Positions 16,166-25,166 are shown, numbered from the stretch's first letter. The stretch is 43,613 nt of DNA from an uncultured Clostridia bacterium (GCA_937892865.1 CALBJG010000026.1:1-43613); one strand, 5' to 3'. Made by a program: numbers and translations. Notes: generated by a model not told the origin, from the letters alone.

Positions 16166-17011
16166 ATGGCTGGTGTTTCTACGAAAGAAATTAAAAACCG
16201 GATCCGGAGTATGGAATCCACAAAGCAGATTACAAAGGCCATGGAAATGGTTGCTGCATCCAAACTCCGCAAAGCGCAAACCCAAGTCCAAAATTCCCGA
16301 CCATATTTTGAGATACTTTATCAGACAATTAAAGACATCGTATCATCAAACCAGGATTTCTCTTCTTCGTATTTGGTTCAAAGACCGATTAAAAAGACGG
16401 CATATATTGTCATTGCCGGTGACCGTGGCCTTGCCGGTGGTTATAACAGTAATATATTAAAACTGGTTATGAGCGAAATAGCAGGTAAAGATACTGTTGT
16501 TTTCCCAATCGGCAGAAAGGCAGTAGACTATTTTGCTGCTAATAAGACTCCGGTTTTGACATCCACATATGCGGCGGCAGAGAATGTGTCTTTAGGTGAT
16601 TGCTTCTCTATTGCAAAGGGATTGTGTAAGCGTTATTTAATCGGAGAGTTTGATGAGATCCGGATTGCCTATACGGATTTTGTCTCTGTGTTGTCGCAAC
16701 ATCCGGTTTCATTGCGTTTGCTTCCGCTTGTTCGTGATCCTGAGGATAAGCAAACAGCAAAGGAAAGTGATATCCTCTACGAACCTGACAGTGTTGAGGT
16801 CTTTGATACGATCGTTCCTGAATACCTTGGCGGTGTCGTCTATGGCGCTTTGTGCGAGAGCCGCGCTGCTGAACAGGCAGCGCGCCGTACAGCGATGGAT
16901 TCTGCAACCCAAAATGCTGAAGATATGATCGCTGATCTGAGTTTGAAGTTCAACCGCGCCCGCCAGGCGGCTATTACCCAGGAAATCACAGAAATTATCG
17001 CAGGCTCATAA
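16166..17011 (+). CDS. atpG: F1Fo ATP synthase subunit gamma
   Basis: A 281-residue central rotor shaft. The N-terminal helix begins GVSTKEIKNRIRSMESTKQ and includes KAMEMVAASKL; the C-terminal helix has ESRAAEQAARRTAMDSAT and ends in RQAAITQEITEI, both diagnostic. GGAGG precedes the ATG, 15 bases after atpA. Confidence 0.96.
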   Translation: MAGVSTKEIKNRIRSMESTKQITKAMEMVAASKLRKAQTQVQNSRPYFEILYQTIKDIVSSNQDFSSSYLVQRPIKKTAYIVIAGDRGLAGGYNSNILKLVMSEIAGKDTVVFPIGRKAVDYFAANKTPVLTSTYAAAENVSLGDCFSIAKGLCKRYLIGEFDEIRIAYTDFVSVLSQHPVSLRLLPLVRDPEDKQTAKESDILYEPDSVEVFDTIVPEYLGGVVYGALCESRAAEQAARRTAMDSATQNAEDMIADLSLKFNRARQAAITQEITEIIAGS

Positions 17012-17039
17012 GTCTGTTTTAAGCAAGGAGTTGAATCCA

Positions 17040-18437
17040 ATGGCTAATCATAAGGGAACAGTGATCCAGGTCGTGGGTCCCGTTCTTGATATTCGTTTTG
17101 CAGACGGCTGTCTGCCTGAATTGCTGAATGCTATCGAAATTCCTTTCGGCGACAGTAAGATAGTTGCAGAGGTTGCGCAGCATATTGGTGATAATGTTGT
17201 TCGCTGTATTGCGATGAGTTCAACCGACGGATTACAGCGCGGCGCTGAAGCGATCGATACCGGTGCGGCAATCTGCGTCCCTGTTGGAGATGAATGTTTG
17301 GGTCGCGTGTTCAATCTGCTCGGTCAGCCTATCGACAATAAAGAGGACGTACAGGGCGCCGATAAATGGCCCATCCATCGCAGTGCACCTGCATATGAAG
17401 ATCAACAGCCGGCGACAGAAATCTTGGAAACAGGTATCAAAGTTATCGATTTGATCTGCCCCTACGCAAAAGGCGGTAAGATCGGCTTGTTTGGCGGTGC
17501 CGGTGTTGGTAAGACGGTTTTGATCCAGGAACTTATCTACAATATCGCCACCGCACACAACGGCTATTCTGTTTTTACCGGTGTTGGTGAGCGTACCCGT
17601 GAGGGTAATGACCTCTATAACGAAATGACGGAATCCGGCGTTATCAATAAGACTGCGATGGTCTTCGGACAAATGAACGAACCCCCCGGAGCCCGTATGC
17701 GTGTTGGCTTGTCCGGCCTTACAATGGCTGAGTATTTCCGCGATGTAAAGCATCAGGACGTGCTTTTGTTTATCGATAATATTTTCCGTTTCACGCAGGC
17801 TGGCTCTGAAGTTTCTGCGCTTCTCGGCCGTATGCCCTCTGCAGTTGGCTATCAGCCGACACTGGCAACTGAAATGGGCGCCTTGCAGGAGCGTATCACT
17901 TCTACGAAGGATGGTTCCATCACTTCTGTGCAGGCAGTTTATGTGCCCGCGGACGACTTGACTGACCCTGCTCCTGCCACTACTTTTGCACACTTGGATG
18001 CTACTACGGTTTTGGATCGCGGCATTGCATCTTTGGGTATTTATCCTGCTGTTGATCCTTTGGATTCCACATCCAGAATTCTTTCTCCTGAAACAGTGGG
18101 CAAGGAACATTATGAGACTGCACGGGCAGTTCAGAGTATTCTGCAACGGTATAAAGAACTACAGGACATTATTGCCATTATGGGTATGGATGAACTGAGT
18201 GAGGAAGACAAGATCATTGTCAACCGCGCCCGTAAAGTTCAGCGTTTCCTTTCTCAACCCTTCCATGTTGCAGAACAATTTACCGGATATCAGGGTAAGT
18301 ATGTTCCGTTGAAAGAAACGATCCGCAGTTTTAAAGAGATCATTGAAGGTTTGCACGACCAGATTCCTGAATCCTATTTCCTATACGCAGGCTCTATTGA
18401 CGATGTTGTAGAAAAATGGAAGGGTGATCAGAAATGA
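17040..18437 (+). CDS. atpD: F1Fo ATP synthase subunit beta
   Basis: A 465-residue catalytic subunit. The P-loop GGAGVGKTV lies at about residues 152-160, followed by the catalytic GERTREGNDLY, FIDNIFRFTQAG (Walker B) and the DELSEED loop that meets gamma. An in-frame TTG at 17031 abuts AAGGAG, whereas ATG 17040 is nine bases away and gives the family N-terminus. Its stop overlaps atpC by four bases. Codon use indicates high expression. Confidence 0.97.
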   Translation: MANHKGTVIQVVGPVLDIRFADGCLPELLNAIEIPFGDSKIVAEVAQHIGDNVVRCIAMSSTDGLQRGAEAIDTGAAICVPVGDECLGRVFNLLGQPIDNKEDVQGADKWPIHRSAPAYEDQQPATEILETGIKVIDLICPYAKGGKIGLFGGAGVGKTVLIQELIYNIATAHNGYSVFTGVGERTREGNDLYNEMTESGVINKTAMVFGQMNEPPGARMRVGLSGLTMAEYFRDVKHQDVLLFIDNIFRFTQAGSEVSALLGRMPSAVGYQPTLATEMGALQERITSTKDGSITSVQAVYVPADDLTDPAPATTFAHLDATTVLDRGIASLGIYPAVDPLDSTSRILSPETVGKEHYETARAVQSILQRYKELQDIIAIMGMDELSEEDKIIVNRARKVQRFLSQPFHVAEQFTGYQGKYVPLKETIRSFKEIIEGLHDQIPESYFLYAGSIDDVVEKWKGDQK

Positions 18438-18838
18438 ACACATTTCCTTTAAAAATCGTCACGCCTGATGGTGTTCATTTTGATGGTATCGCAGAAGAGT
18501 TGATCGTCCGTACTACATCGGGCGATATCGGCATTCTTGCCGGACATATCAATTGTGTTGCACCTATGGGAATGGGGCAGGCTATAGTTGTTTCAGATGG
18601 ACAACGCCGCGCTGCGGCTTGTATTGGTGGCATGGTTTCCGTTGTCAACAACAATGTGACACTGGTACCAACAACTTTTGAGTGGTCTGATCAAATTGAT
18701 GTTGATCGGGCAAAGGCCTCTGAAAGCCGTGCAAAGACTGTGATCGCAGATAAAAATGCAACAGATGCAGAACTTCAACTTGCTGAAGCCCGCTTAAAAC
18801 GCGCCCTGATCCGCAAGAGTGTAGCAGAAAGAAAGTAA
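18434..18838 (+). CDS. atpC: F1Fo ATP synthase subunit epsilon
   Basis: A 134-residue rotor subunit with N-terminal beta-sandwich (about 1-85, including PDGVHFDG and GDIGILAGH) and a C-terminal helical hairpin (about 90-130) that can inhibit ATP hydrolysis. The start overlaps the atpD stop (ATGA). It is the last gene of the operon, followed at once by a terminator. Confidence 0.95.
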   Translation: MNTFPLKIVTPDGVHFDGIAEELIVRTTSGDIGILAGHINCVAPMGMGQAIVVSDGQRRAAACIGGMVSVVNNNVTLVPTTFEWSDQIDVDRAKASESRAKTVIADKNATDAELQLAEARLKRALIRKSVAERK

Positions 18839-18845
18839 ATACAGC

Positions 18846-18877
18846 AAAAAGAACGGCTCTTTTAAGAGCCGTTCTTT
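18846..18877. terminator. bidirectional terminator after atpC
   Basis: GAACGGCTC (18851-18859), TTTTAA loop, GAGCCGTTC (18866-18874), flanked by an A run and a T run. It ends the atp operon and, on the minus strand, the tmcAL unit. Confidence 0.9.
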
Positions 18878-18879
18878 CG

Positions 18880-19173
18880 TTATACATACGGTTCGATTTG
18901 ATCGTTTTTCTTTCGTTGATATTTCTTGTGGAATGTGCGGGCGCCACCAATGATGAACAATATTGCAACACCTATTATAATCAGAGAAAGAATTGTGTTC
19001 TCTTCTATAAATATAAATCCACATATCAGAAGACCAATTGTTACTGCGGCATAGAATATAAGCACCAGAATAATCAATGGATATCGAATCCATTTAGGCG
19101 CTTTTTTATCAGACGCGACTTCGGAACCGATATCAAAAACCAATTCAATAATAAATGCAATAACATCATCCAT
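18880..19173 (-). CDS. small two-helix membrane protein, unknown function
   Basis: A 97-residue protein with an acidic N-terminal amphipathic stretch (about 1-20), two membrane helices (about 31-53 and 60-78) and a basic C-terminal tail (HKKYQRKK). I do not recognise a family. AAGGAG eight bases before the ATG and an 8-bp overlap with the end of tmcAL show that it is a real, translationally coupled gene. A bidirectional terminator follows immediately. No function is proposed. Confidence 0.7.
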   Translation of the reverse strand: MDDVIAFIIELVFDIGSEVASDKKAPKWIRYPLIILVLIFYAAVTIGLLICGFIFIEENTILSLIIIGVAILFIIGGARTFHKKYQRKKNDQIEPYV

Positions 19174-20329
19174 TTAAATGCTCCTTATGGTAGAACACTC
19201 TTAGGCGATTTGCATTACCAGGAGTGCCGAGATCTTCCTGTGAAAACAAATCGTAAAGATCACTGCTTTTCTCTTCTATTTGTTGCCAAGGTGAATCAAT
19301 GCGTTCACCAATGTTGATAAACGAAACATCTTCGCGTGTTTTATTTAAAACCGCGCGACCCGTATCGTTAAATGCCAATATACGCACAAAAGGCGCATTC
19401 TGATTCATTATTTCGTCTGTGATGCCGAGATATGCGCACATAATCATTCTGTTTATACGAGTTCGGGTGTAGCGTTTAGATTTGGTTGCTGTAATGATGT
19501 TTTCTAAAGTGGATTCCTGGTGAACTGAGTGCATCAATTTTCGCCAAAGTCCTTCAGAACCAAAGGGAAGAGCCTGAAATTCAACTTCATTCATACTGCG
19601 TAGTTTTGCAAGAATTGCTCGTTCACCTGCATTTATGGTGTGTATGGATGCGTTTTTGAAAAGATCAAACGCCTCGGTTGTTGTAAATTCAGAGTAATCC
19701 GTTCCGCTTTCGATCAATCTGCGTATGGATGTGGCGGAGGGGTTATCCTTGTCGGCTTCTATATTATGATAATTGCCTTCTCTTTGGATAGGCATTGGCT
19801 TCATAATGCTGTTTTGTTTCAAAATGGCTTTGCAATATTCGATCGCCAGTATATCATTCGGAGCGGTCAGTATATTTATATTGCACCCAAGTTGCTGTAA
19901 AGCGCTCTGACGAGCGGCAGGAAAGGAAATGCCGGTTGCCAGGGATTCTTTCAGCAAATACACATATTCACTGGATAACAAGGTGCGTGCGACTTCCAAA
20001 TAGGATTCCAGATCATTGCTCTCCGTACCGAAGCAAAGATAGTCGCAAATGGGGGAGAGTATGGATACGCCAACAGAAGCAAAACCTTCTGCTGAAGACA
20101 ATGAAGCAGTAACAGGTAATTCAAGAACAAGGTCAGCACCGCTTAAAACCGCAGATTTTGCACGCGTCATCTTATCAAAAACGGCTGGTTCACCACGTTG
20201 CACATAGTTTCCGCTCATTAGACAGATAATAACTGTATCCTGACCTAATCTGTTACGAATGATATCAAATTGCTTTTTGTGCCCCTTATGGAAGGGGTTA
20301 TATTCACAAATAATGCCGGTGATATTCAA
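19166..20329 (-). CDS. tmcAL: tRNA(Met) cytidine acetate ligase TmcAL (YlbM family)
   Basis: A ~387-residue nucleotidyltransferase-fold enzyme. In Bacillus subtilis the family makes N4-acetylcytidine at the wobble base of elongator tRNA-Met from acetate and ATP. The N-terminal motif GIICEYNPFHKGH has the HxGH signature, followed by MSGNYVQRGEPA and a Lys/Arg-rich C-terminal half. The frame is open back to an ATG at 20401, but that codon lies inside the divergent ackA promoter. TTG 20329 follows GGAAGGTG at eight bases and gives the expected N-terminus. It is divergent from ackA, an acetate gene, which is a suggestive but unproven link. Confidence 0.9.
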   Translation of the reverse strand: MNITGIICEYNPFHKGHKKQFDIIRNRLGQDTVIICLMSGNYVQRGEPAVFDKMTRAKSAVLSGADLVLELPVTASLSSAEGFASVGVSILSPICDYLCFGTESNDLESYLEVARTLLSSEYVYLLKESLATGISFPAARQSALQQLGCNINILTAPNDILAIEYCKAILKQNSIMKPMPIQREGNYHNIEADKDNPSATSIRRLIESGTDYSEFTTTEAFDLFKNASIHTINAGERAILAKLRSMNEVEFQALPFGSEGLWRKLMHSVHQESTLENIITATKSKRYTRTRINRMIMCAYLGITDEIMNQNAPFVRILAFNDTGRAVLNKTREDVSFINIGERIDSPWQQIEEKSSDLYDLFSQEDLGTPGNANRLRVFYHKEHLNG

Positions 20330-20367
20330 AAAATACACACCTTCCGTAAAAATTTTTTCATAAGGGG

Positions 20368-20408
20368 TTGAGAAAAAGTAAAATTTGGTATACAATACCA
20401 TTTGGTAT
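20368..20408 (+). promoter_or_regulatory. ackA promoter with overlapping TTTGGTAT repeats
   Basis: TTGAGA (20368-20373), 17-bp spacer, TACAAT (20391-20396). TTTGGTAT occurs at 20384-20391 and 20401-20408, with an inverted ATACCA at 20395-20400 between them, so the -10 is embedded in a candidate operator. Confidence 0.55.
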
Positions 20409-20465
20409 GTTCATATTATCATAATATATGAAAAAAGGAAATATTTTTTTAGGAGGAAGAATCCA

Positions 20466-21656
20466 ATGAATGTTTTGATTATCAATGCCGGCAGTTCCAG
20501 CCTGAAGTATCAGCTGATGAATCCTGAAACCGGCGAAGTATCTGCCAAGGGCTTGTGCGAACGCATTGGCATCGACGGCCGCCTGAATCACAAGGTCGGC
20601 GAGAACAAAGTCGTTAAGGACATTCCTATGCCCACTCACTCCGAGGCAATTGCCGCTACTTTGGACATCCTTGTTGATCCCGTCGACGGTGTCATCAAGA
20701 GTGTTGAGGAAATCGATGCTGTCGGTCATCGCGTTCTGCACGGCGGTATGGAATTCTTTGATTCCTGCATTATCAATGACGAAGTTATTAAGGCTATTAA
20801 GAAGTGCATTCCTCTTGGACCCTTGCACAACCCTGCAAACCTGATGGGTATTGAGGCTTGCCAGGCTGTTATGCCCAAGACTCCCCAGGTTGCTGTCTTC
20901 GATACAGCATTCCATATGACAATGCCTCCCAAGGCATATCGCTATGCAATTCCCACAGAGTACTATGAAAATGACTCCATCCGTCGTTACGGTTTCCACG
21001 GTACCAGCCACAAGTATGTTGCTCGCCGTACTGCTGAATTGGTCGGTAAAAAGGAGTTCAAGATGGTCAACTGCCACCTTGGCAATGGCTCTTCTATGTC
21101 CGCCATTAAGGATGGTAAGTGCCAGGATACTACCATGGGCCTCACGCCTTTGGCTGGTGTTCCCATGGGCACCCGTTCCGGCGATATCGATCCGGCCGTT
21201 GTGCAGTTCATTTGCAACAAGTACGGCATGAGCGTAGATGAGTGCCTGAATATGCTGAACAAGAAGTCCGGTATGCTTGCTATTTCCGGTGTTTCTTCTG
21301 ACTTCCGTGATTTGGAAGATGGCTCCAAAAATGGTAATGAGGCTTGCGCACTTGCTCGTGATAAGTTCTGTTATGAAGTTGCAAAGTATGTTGGCGCATA
21401 TGCCGCTGCTTTGAACGGTATCGATGTTCTGACATTCACTGCCGGTGTTGGTGAGAATGACTGTGCAGTTCGCGCTGCAGTATGTGAGTATCTTGCATTT
21501 ATGGGCGTGAAACTGGATCCCGAGAAGAACGCAAAGCGCGGTAAGGAAATGCTGATTTCCGCTGACGATTCCAAGGTTCAGGTTTGGGTTGTTCCCACCA
21601 ATGAGGAACTGATGATCGCTCAGGATACTGCTGAACTGGTCAACGCTGCGAAATAA
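20466..21656 (+). CDS. ackA: acetate kinase
   Basis: A 396-residue cytosolic kinase that makes ATP and acetate from acetyl phosphate. It shows the N-terminal NAGSSSLKYQL motif, the central DTAFHMTMP segment with the catalytic Asp, GFHGTSHKYV, CHLGNGSS and the MGTRSGDIDPA motif. Family length is met. ATG 20466 follows AGGAGG (20451-20456). Codon use is strongly biased, matching a central energy gene. No pta gene is adjacent, so acetyl phosphate must come from an enzyme encoded elsewhere. A GC-rich hairpin follows before pepT. Confidence 0.97.
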   Translation: MNVLIINAGSSSLKYQLMNPETGEVSAKGLCERIGIDGRLNHKVGENKVVKDIPMPTHSEAIAATLDILVDPVDGVIKSVEEIDAVGHRVLHGGMEFFDSCIINDEVIKAIKKCIPLGPLHNPANLMGIEACQAVMPKTPQVAVFDTAFHMTMPPKAYRYAIPTEYYENDSIRRYGFHGTSHKYVARRTAELVGKKEFKMVNCHLGNGSSMSAIKDGKCQDTTMGLTPLAGVPMGTRSGDIDPAVVQFICNKYGMSVDECLNMLNKKSGMLAISGVSSDFRDLEDGSKNGNEACALARDKFCYEVAKYVGAYAAALNGIDVLTFTAGVGENDCAVRAAVCEYLAFMGVKLDPEKNAKRGKEMLISADDSKVQVWVVPTNEELMIAQDTAELVNAAK

Positions 21657-21663
21657 TAACATT

Positions 21664-21690
21664 GAGGCGGAGTTATCTCCGCCTCATAAT
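21664..21690 (+). terminator. hairpin between ackA and pepT
   Basis: GAGGCGGAG (21664-21672), TTAT loop, CTCCGCCTC (21677-21685), then an imperfect T tract. It is a probable, perhaps partial, terminator, so pepT may receive some read-through from ackA. Confidence 0.65.
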
Positions 21691-21702
21691 TTTGGAGGAT
21701 GT

Positions 21703-22908
21703 ATGATTTCTGTTACTGATCGTTTTTTGGAATATGTAAAATTTGATACCCAATCCGATGAATTTTCGGAAACCTGTCCATCTACAGAAAAACAGCGTCG
21801 TTTTGGTGAGTATCTTGTGGACCAAATGTTATGTATTGGTATTAAAGATGCGCACATTGATGAAAATGGATATATTTACGGTACTGTACCGGGTGATCCT
21901 GATCTTCCTGCGATCGGTTTGATCGCCCACATGGATACTTCTCCGGATATCAGCGGTGAGAATGTAAAACCGTCCGTTGTTGCATACAGTGGAGAAGATA
22001 TTCTGTTGAATCCCGAAAAGCAGATATATCTGCGACCATCTGAATATCAAAGCTTGAATGACCATCTTAGTAAACATCTGATCGTAACGGATGGAACAAC
22101 TTTGTTAGGCGCAGACAATAAGGCCGGTATTGCAGAAATATTAAGCGCAGCTGAGATTCTTTTAAATTCCGATGTCCGGCATGCGACGCTTAAAATCGCA
22201 TTTACACCGGATGAAGAAATCGGCAGGGGAGCAGACCTGTTTGATGTTGAAGCCTTTGGAGCTGAATATGCATATACTGTAGATGGTGGCGCTCTTGGCG
22301 AAATTGAATATGAGAATTTTAATGCCGCGTCTGCTACAGTTATTTTCCACGGATTAAACATTCATCCCGGCGCTGCAAAAGACAAAATGGTTAATTCGCA
22401 ATATATTGCGATGGAATATCAAAATCTATTGCCTTCGGAGCAAAAACCTGAAAAGACCAGCGGTTACGAAGGGTTCATTCACCTTACCGATATAGAAGGT
22501 TCCGTTGAAAAATCCGTTCTGCGATATATTGTTCGTGATCATGATATGCGCGAATTTGAAACAAAGAAGCGCGTAATGCAATATGCGGCAGACAAAATCA
22601 ATGAAAAATATGGCAAAGGTACTGTTGAACTGATATTAAAAGACAGTTATTACAATATGCGCGAAAAGATTGAACCTTGTATGCATATTGTTGACAGAGT
22701 AGTTGAACTGATGAAAAGAATCGGTATTCAACCGAAAATCGTACCGATTCGCGGCGGCACCGACGGAGCGAGGTTGTCTTATATGGGCTTACCATGTCCG
22801 AACTTGTGCACGGGTGGTTATAATTTCCATGGCCGATTTGAGTATATTGCTGTTGAGGACATGGAAAAATGCGTTGAAATGCTTATGCAAATATTGATGT
22901 GTGCATAA
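21703..22908 (+). CDS. pepT: peptidase T (tripeptide aminopeptidase)
   Basis: A 401-residue M20B metallopeptidase releasing the N-terminal residue of tripeptides in the cytoplasm. The dizinc site is visible: His76 and Asp78 in AHMDTSPD, Asp138 in LLGADNKAG, and Glu171-Glu172 in TPDEEIGRG with Glu171 as catalytic base. C-terminal IRGGTDGARLS and the NLCTGGYNFHG motif complete the family signature. GGAGG precedes the ATG. It sits 46 bases after ackA and is followed by its own terminator. Confidence 0.95.
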   Translation: MISVTDRFLEYVKFDTQSDEFSETCPSTEKQRRFGEYLVDQMLCIGIKDAHIDENGYIYGTVPGDPDLPAIGLIAHMDTSPDISGENVKPSVVAYSGEDILLNPEKQIYLRPSEYQSLNDHLSKHLIVTDGTTLLGADNKAGIAEILSAAEILLNSDVRHATLKIAFTPDEEIGRGADLFDVEAFGAEYAYTVDGGALGEIEYENFNAASATVIFHGLNIHPGAAKDKMVNSQYIAMEYQNLLPSEQKPEKTSGYEGFIHLTDIEGSVEKSVLRYIVRDHDMREFETKKRVMQYAADKINEKYGKGTVELILKDSYYNMREKIEPCMHIVDRVVELMKRIGIQPKIVPIRGGTDGARLSYMGLPCPNLCTGGYNFHGRFEYIAVEDMEKCVEMLMQILMCA

Positions 22909-22980
22909 TATAACTGTTTGCGCGATAACTGTATACGCAGTCTCGACAGATGTTTTCTTTTGGTGGAAAAATCAATAAAT

Positions 22981-23017
22981 AAGGCAACGAGAACGTTATT
23001 GTTTTCGTTGCCTTTTA
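22981..23017 (+). terminator. terminator after pepT
   Basis: A 14-base arm 22981-22994 pairs with 23001-23014 (one G-U pair) around a GTTATT loop, ending in a T tract. The stretch 22909-22980 between the stop and the hairpin shows nothing further. Confidence 0.8.
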
Positions 23018-23036
23018 CAAATCTTGAAAGTAGCCA

Positions 23037-23065
23037 TTGACGAATGAATAAAATATAAGTATAAT
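23037..23065 (+). promoter_or_regulatory. sigma-A promoter of the LDH-family gene
   Basis: TTGACG (23037-23042), 17-bp spacer, TATAAT (23060-23065). This is among the best promoter matches in the window. Confidence 0.75.
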
Positions 23066-23118
23066 AATATCGATAAAAGATGGACGAAATCCATCAATTT
23101 AAAAAGGAGTGAATGACT

Positions 23119-24063
23119 ATGAGTAAAATCACAGTAATCGGTGCCGGCAGTGTTGGAGCAACTGTAGCAAATGATTTAATGATACAAGGCGTTGCTTCCG
23201 AAATTGTACTTGTCGATATCAATAAGAATAAGGCAATAGGCGAGGCGTTGGATATTTATCAAGGCGCTCCGTTCCATTCTCCTGCTATTGTAAGACCCGG
23301 CGATTATGAGGATGCAGAGGGTTCTGATATTGTAGTTATCACTTGCGGCATTGCCAGAAAACCGGGTATGACTCGTCTTGATCTGGCAAAGACGAATGTC
23401 GCTATTTTAAAAGATGTGGCAGCGAATGTAGTTAAGTACGCGCCGAATGCGGTTTATGTTATTGTGTCTAACCCAGTGGATGTTCTGACTTATGTTTTCA
23501 CAAAGATATCCGGTCTGCCGGAGCGTCAGATCATCGGTTCCGGAACGATTTTAGATACCAGTCGACTTCAGTCTGAACTGGCTAAGCGTTTTCATATCAG
23601 CCCCAAAAATGTGCATGCGCATGTTTACGGTGAACATGGAGACAGCCAGTTTGTTCCCTGGTCTCTTGTGCATATTGCAAATAACCATGTGGATGTGTAT
23701 AAAGACAGTTCTCCTGACCGGGATCTGATCCACTGGAACAAGGATTATGATGAAGTAGAAGAATTTGTTAAAAAGTCCGGCGCAATGATCATTGAGAATA
23801 AAGGCGCAACTTTCTATGCGGTTGCTATGTCTGTTTGCCATATTTGCAAATGTATTTTTGCCGGTGCAGGAACTGCGTTGACCATATCGACGATGATGCA
23901 CGGTGAATACGGTGTTGATGATGTTTGCCTTTCCGTTCTTTCTCTGGTGGATAAGTCCGGTGTGCGCGGCAAAATCCTCAATAAACTTACAGATGAGGAA
24001 ATCGAAAAACTTCATAAAAGCGCAGATAAGTTGAAGAGTGTCATCGCCCAGATCGAGATTTGA
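23119..24063 (+). CDS. L-lactate/malate dehydrogenase family, malate-type specificity arginine
   Basis: A 314-residue NAD-dependent 2-hydroxyacid dehydrogenase. The Rossmann motif GAGSVGATVA is at the N-terminus, and the catalytic Asp/Arg (GTILDTSRL) and His (YGEHGDS, about residue 173) are present. The overall sequence is LDH-like, but the mobile specificity loop reads ARKPGMTRLDL, with Arg where lactate enzymes have Gln (position 102 in Bacillus numbering). Arg there is the hallmark of malate dehydrogenase. ATG 23119 is nine bases from GGAG; an in-frame ATG at 23113 is only three away. It is monocistronic, with strong promoter and terminator. Lactate or malate: undecided. Confidence 0.88.
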   Translation: MSKITVIGAGSVGATVANDLMIQGVASEIVLVDINKNKAIGEALDIYQGAPFHSPAIVRPGDYEDAEGSDIVVITCGIARKPGMTRLDLAKTNVAILKDVAANVVKYAPNAVYVIVSNPVDVLTYVFTKISGLPERQIIGSGTILDTSRLQSELAKRFHISPKNVHAHVYGEHGDSQFVPWSLVHIANNHVDVYKDSSPDRDLIHWNKDYDEVEEFVKKSGAMIIENKGATFYAVAMSVCHICKCIFAGAGTALTISTMMHGEYGVDDVCLSVLSLVDKSGVRGKILNKLTDEEIEKLHKSADKLKSVIAQIEI

Positions 24064-24064
24064 C

Positions 24065-24106
24065 AAAAAACGCTTATATGGCACAAAAGCCATATAAGCG
24101 TTTTTT
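24065..24106. terminator. bidirectional terminator between the LDH-family gene and lplA
   Basis: Arms 24065-24082 and 24089-24106 pair perfectly over 18 bases around a six-base loop, with A and T runs at the ends. The lplA stop codon overlaps the right edge. Confidence 0.92.
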
Positions 24107-25094
24107 ATATGTTTTGATTTCCAATTAGCGTACAAATATCTTCCGAAATTTCTGCCGGTTCCAGAGCGCATTTTATAATTGCGTCAGTTATGCTTGGAAC
24201 GGAAAAATCTATTCCACTCAGACAATTCTCGATTTCTGAAGCGATTTTCCACTGCATTGCATCGGTGTATACTTTTGCTTCTGTAATAATGCCTTTATTA
24301 ACTTGCAAAAGTAATTGAAATGAACCCCATGAAAAACGATCCTCACAAGTGAAGGAAAAGGGGAGAGGCGCGCCGTAGATCCAATCCCAACTGCTGAATT
24401 TTTTCTGGGATTCTTCGATCCGCAATAATTGATCAGTTGTTAAATCATATTTACTTACCGGCGCATCATAGATATCGGAGAATGCCTCAATTAGGTTTTC
24501 TTTTGCATTTTCGATTGTGATTTCCGGAATGATTTCAGACAAATTGATAATTCTTGAACGCACAGAGGAAACACCTTTAGCCTGTAATTTTGCTTTTGAA
24601 GGGGAAAGATATCTGGAAAGTTTATCCGAATCTGTGTCAATCAAAATCGTTCCATGATGATAGGATTTTCCGGAAGTGTGATAAAATGCATTTCCGGAAA
24701 ATTTCTTATCTGCCACAAGCAGATCATTTCTGCCGGAAAATGTAACCGTTACACCGAATTTCCCGATCGCAGACTGAATTACACGCAGTTGTCTTTCGAT
24801 ATTAAAGTTCTCATGGGACATAAGGAAAGTAAAATTCAAATTACCTACATCGTGATATACAGCGCCGCCGCCGGAAAGGCGTCGGGCGAGATTGGCATTT
24901 TCTTCATTCAAAAGTTCTGTTCGGCACTCAACCCATGGGTTTTGGTTTCTTCCGATGACAACAGTATTTCGATTTTGCCAAAGATACAAGATGCATTCGT
25001 CGCTTGCAACGGAATGCAAAAGTTCTTCTTCCAATGCGAGATTCCAGTACGGATCTAAATGTTTGCTTTCGATGATTTTCAATCTGGAAACCAT
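24105..25094 (-). CDS. lplA: lipoate-protein ligase A
   Basis: A 329-residue enzyme that activates scavenged lipoate with ATP and attaches it to the lysine of lipoyl domains. Motifs: NPWVEC, RRLSGGGAVYHDVGN, the catalytic Lys region DKKFSGNAFY, and HHGTILID. The C-terminal ~80 residues form the accessory domain. AGGAGG lies before the ATG. It stands next to, and is divergent from, the regulator-E2-E1 locus whose E2 carries two lipoyl domains, its likely target. No lipoate synthase is in the window, so lipoate scavenging is plausible. Confidence 0.95.
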   Translation of the reverse strand: MVSRLKIIESKHLDPYWNLALEEELLHSVASDECILYLWQNRNTVVIGRNQNPWVECRTELLNEENANLARRLSGGGAVYHDVGNLNFTFLMSHENFNIERQLRVIQSAIGKFGVTVTFSGRNDLLVADKKFSGNAFYHTSGKSYHHGTILIDTDSDKLSRYLSPSKAKLQAKGVSSVRSRIINLSEIIPEITIENAKENLIEAFSDIYDAPVSKYDLTTDQLLRIEESQKKFSSWDWIYGAPLPFSFTCEDRFSWGSFQLLLQVNKGIITEAKVYTDAMQWKIASEIENCLSGIDFSVPSITDAIIKCALEPAEISEDICTLIGNQNI

Positions 25095-25118
25095 ACTGCA
25101 CCTCCTACTGTTTTTGAT

Positions 25119-25147
25119 ATTATATCCCAGTTGAAAAATCCAGTCAA
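25119..25147 (-). promoter_or_regulatory. sigma-A promoter of lplA
   Basis: On the minus strand TTGACT (25142-25147), 17-bp spacer, TATAAT (25119-25124). Confidence 0.75.
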
Positions 25148-25166
25148 TATTTCTTTTAAAAAATCA

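Noticed and set aside
20385..20465. A longer ackA start at ATG 20385.
   Set aside because: That codon lies inside the promoter around the -10, and AGGAGG with ATG 20466 gives the conserved N-terminus.
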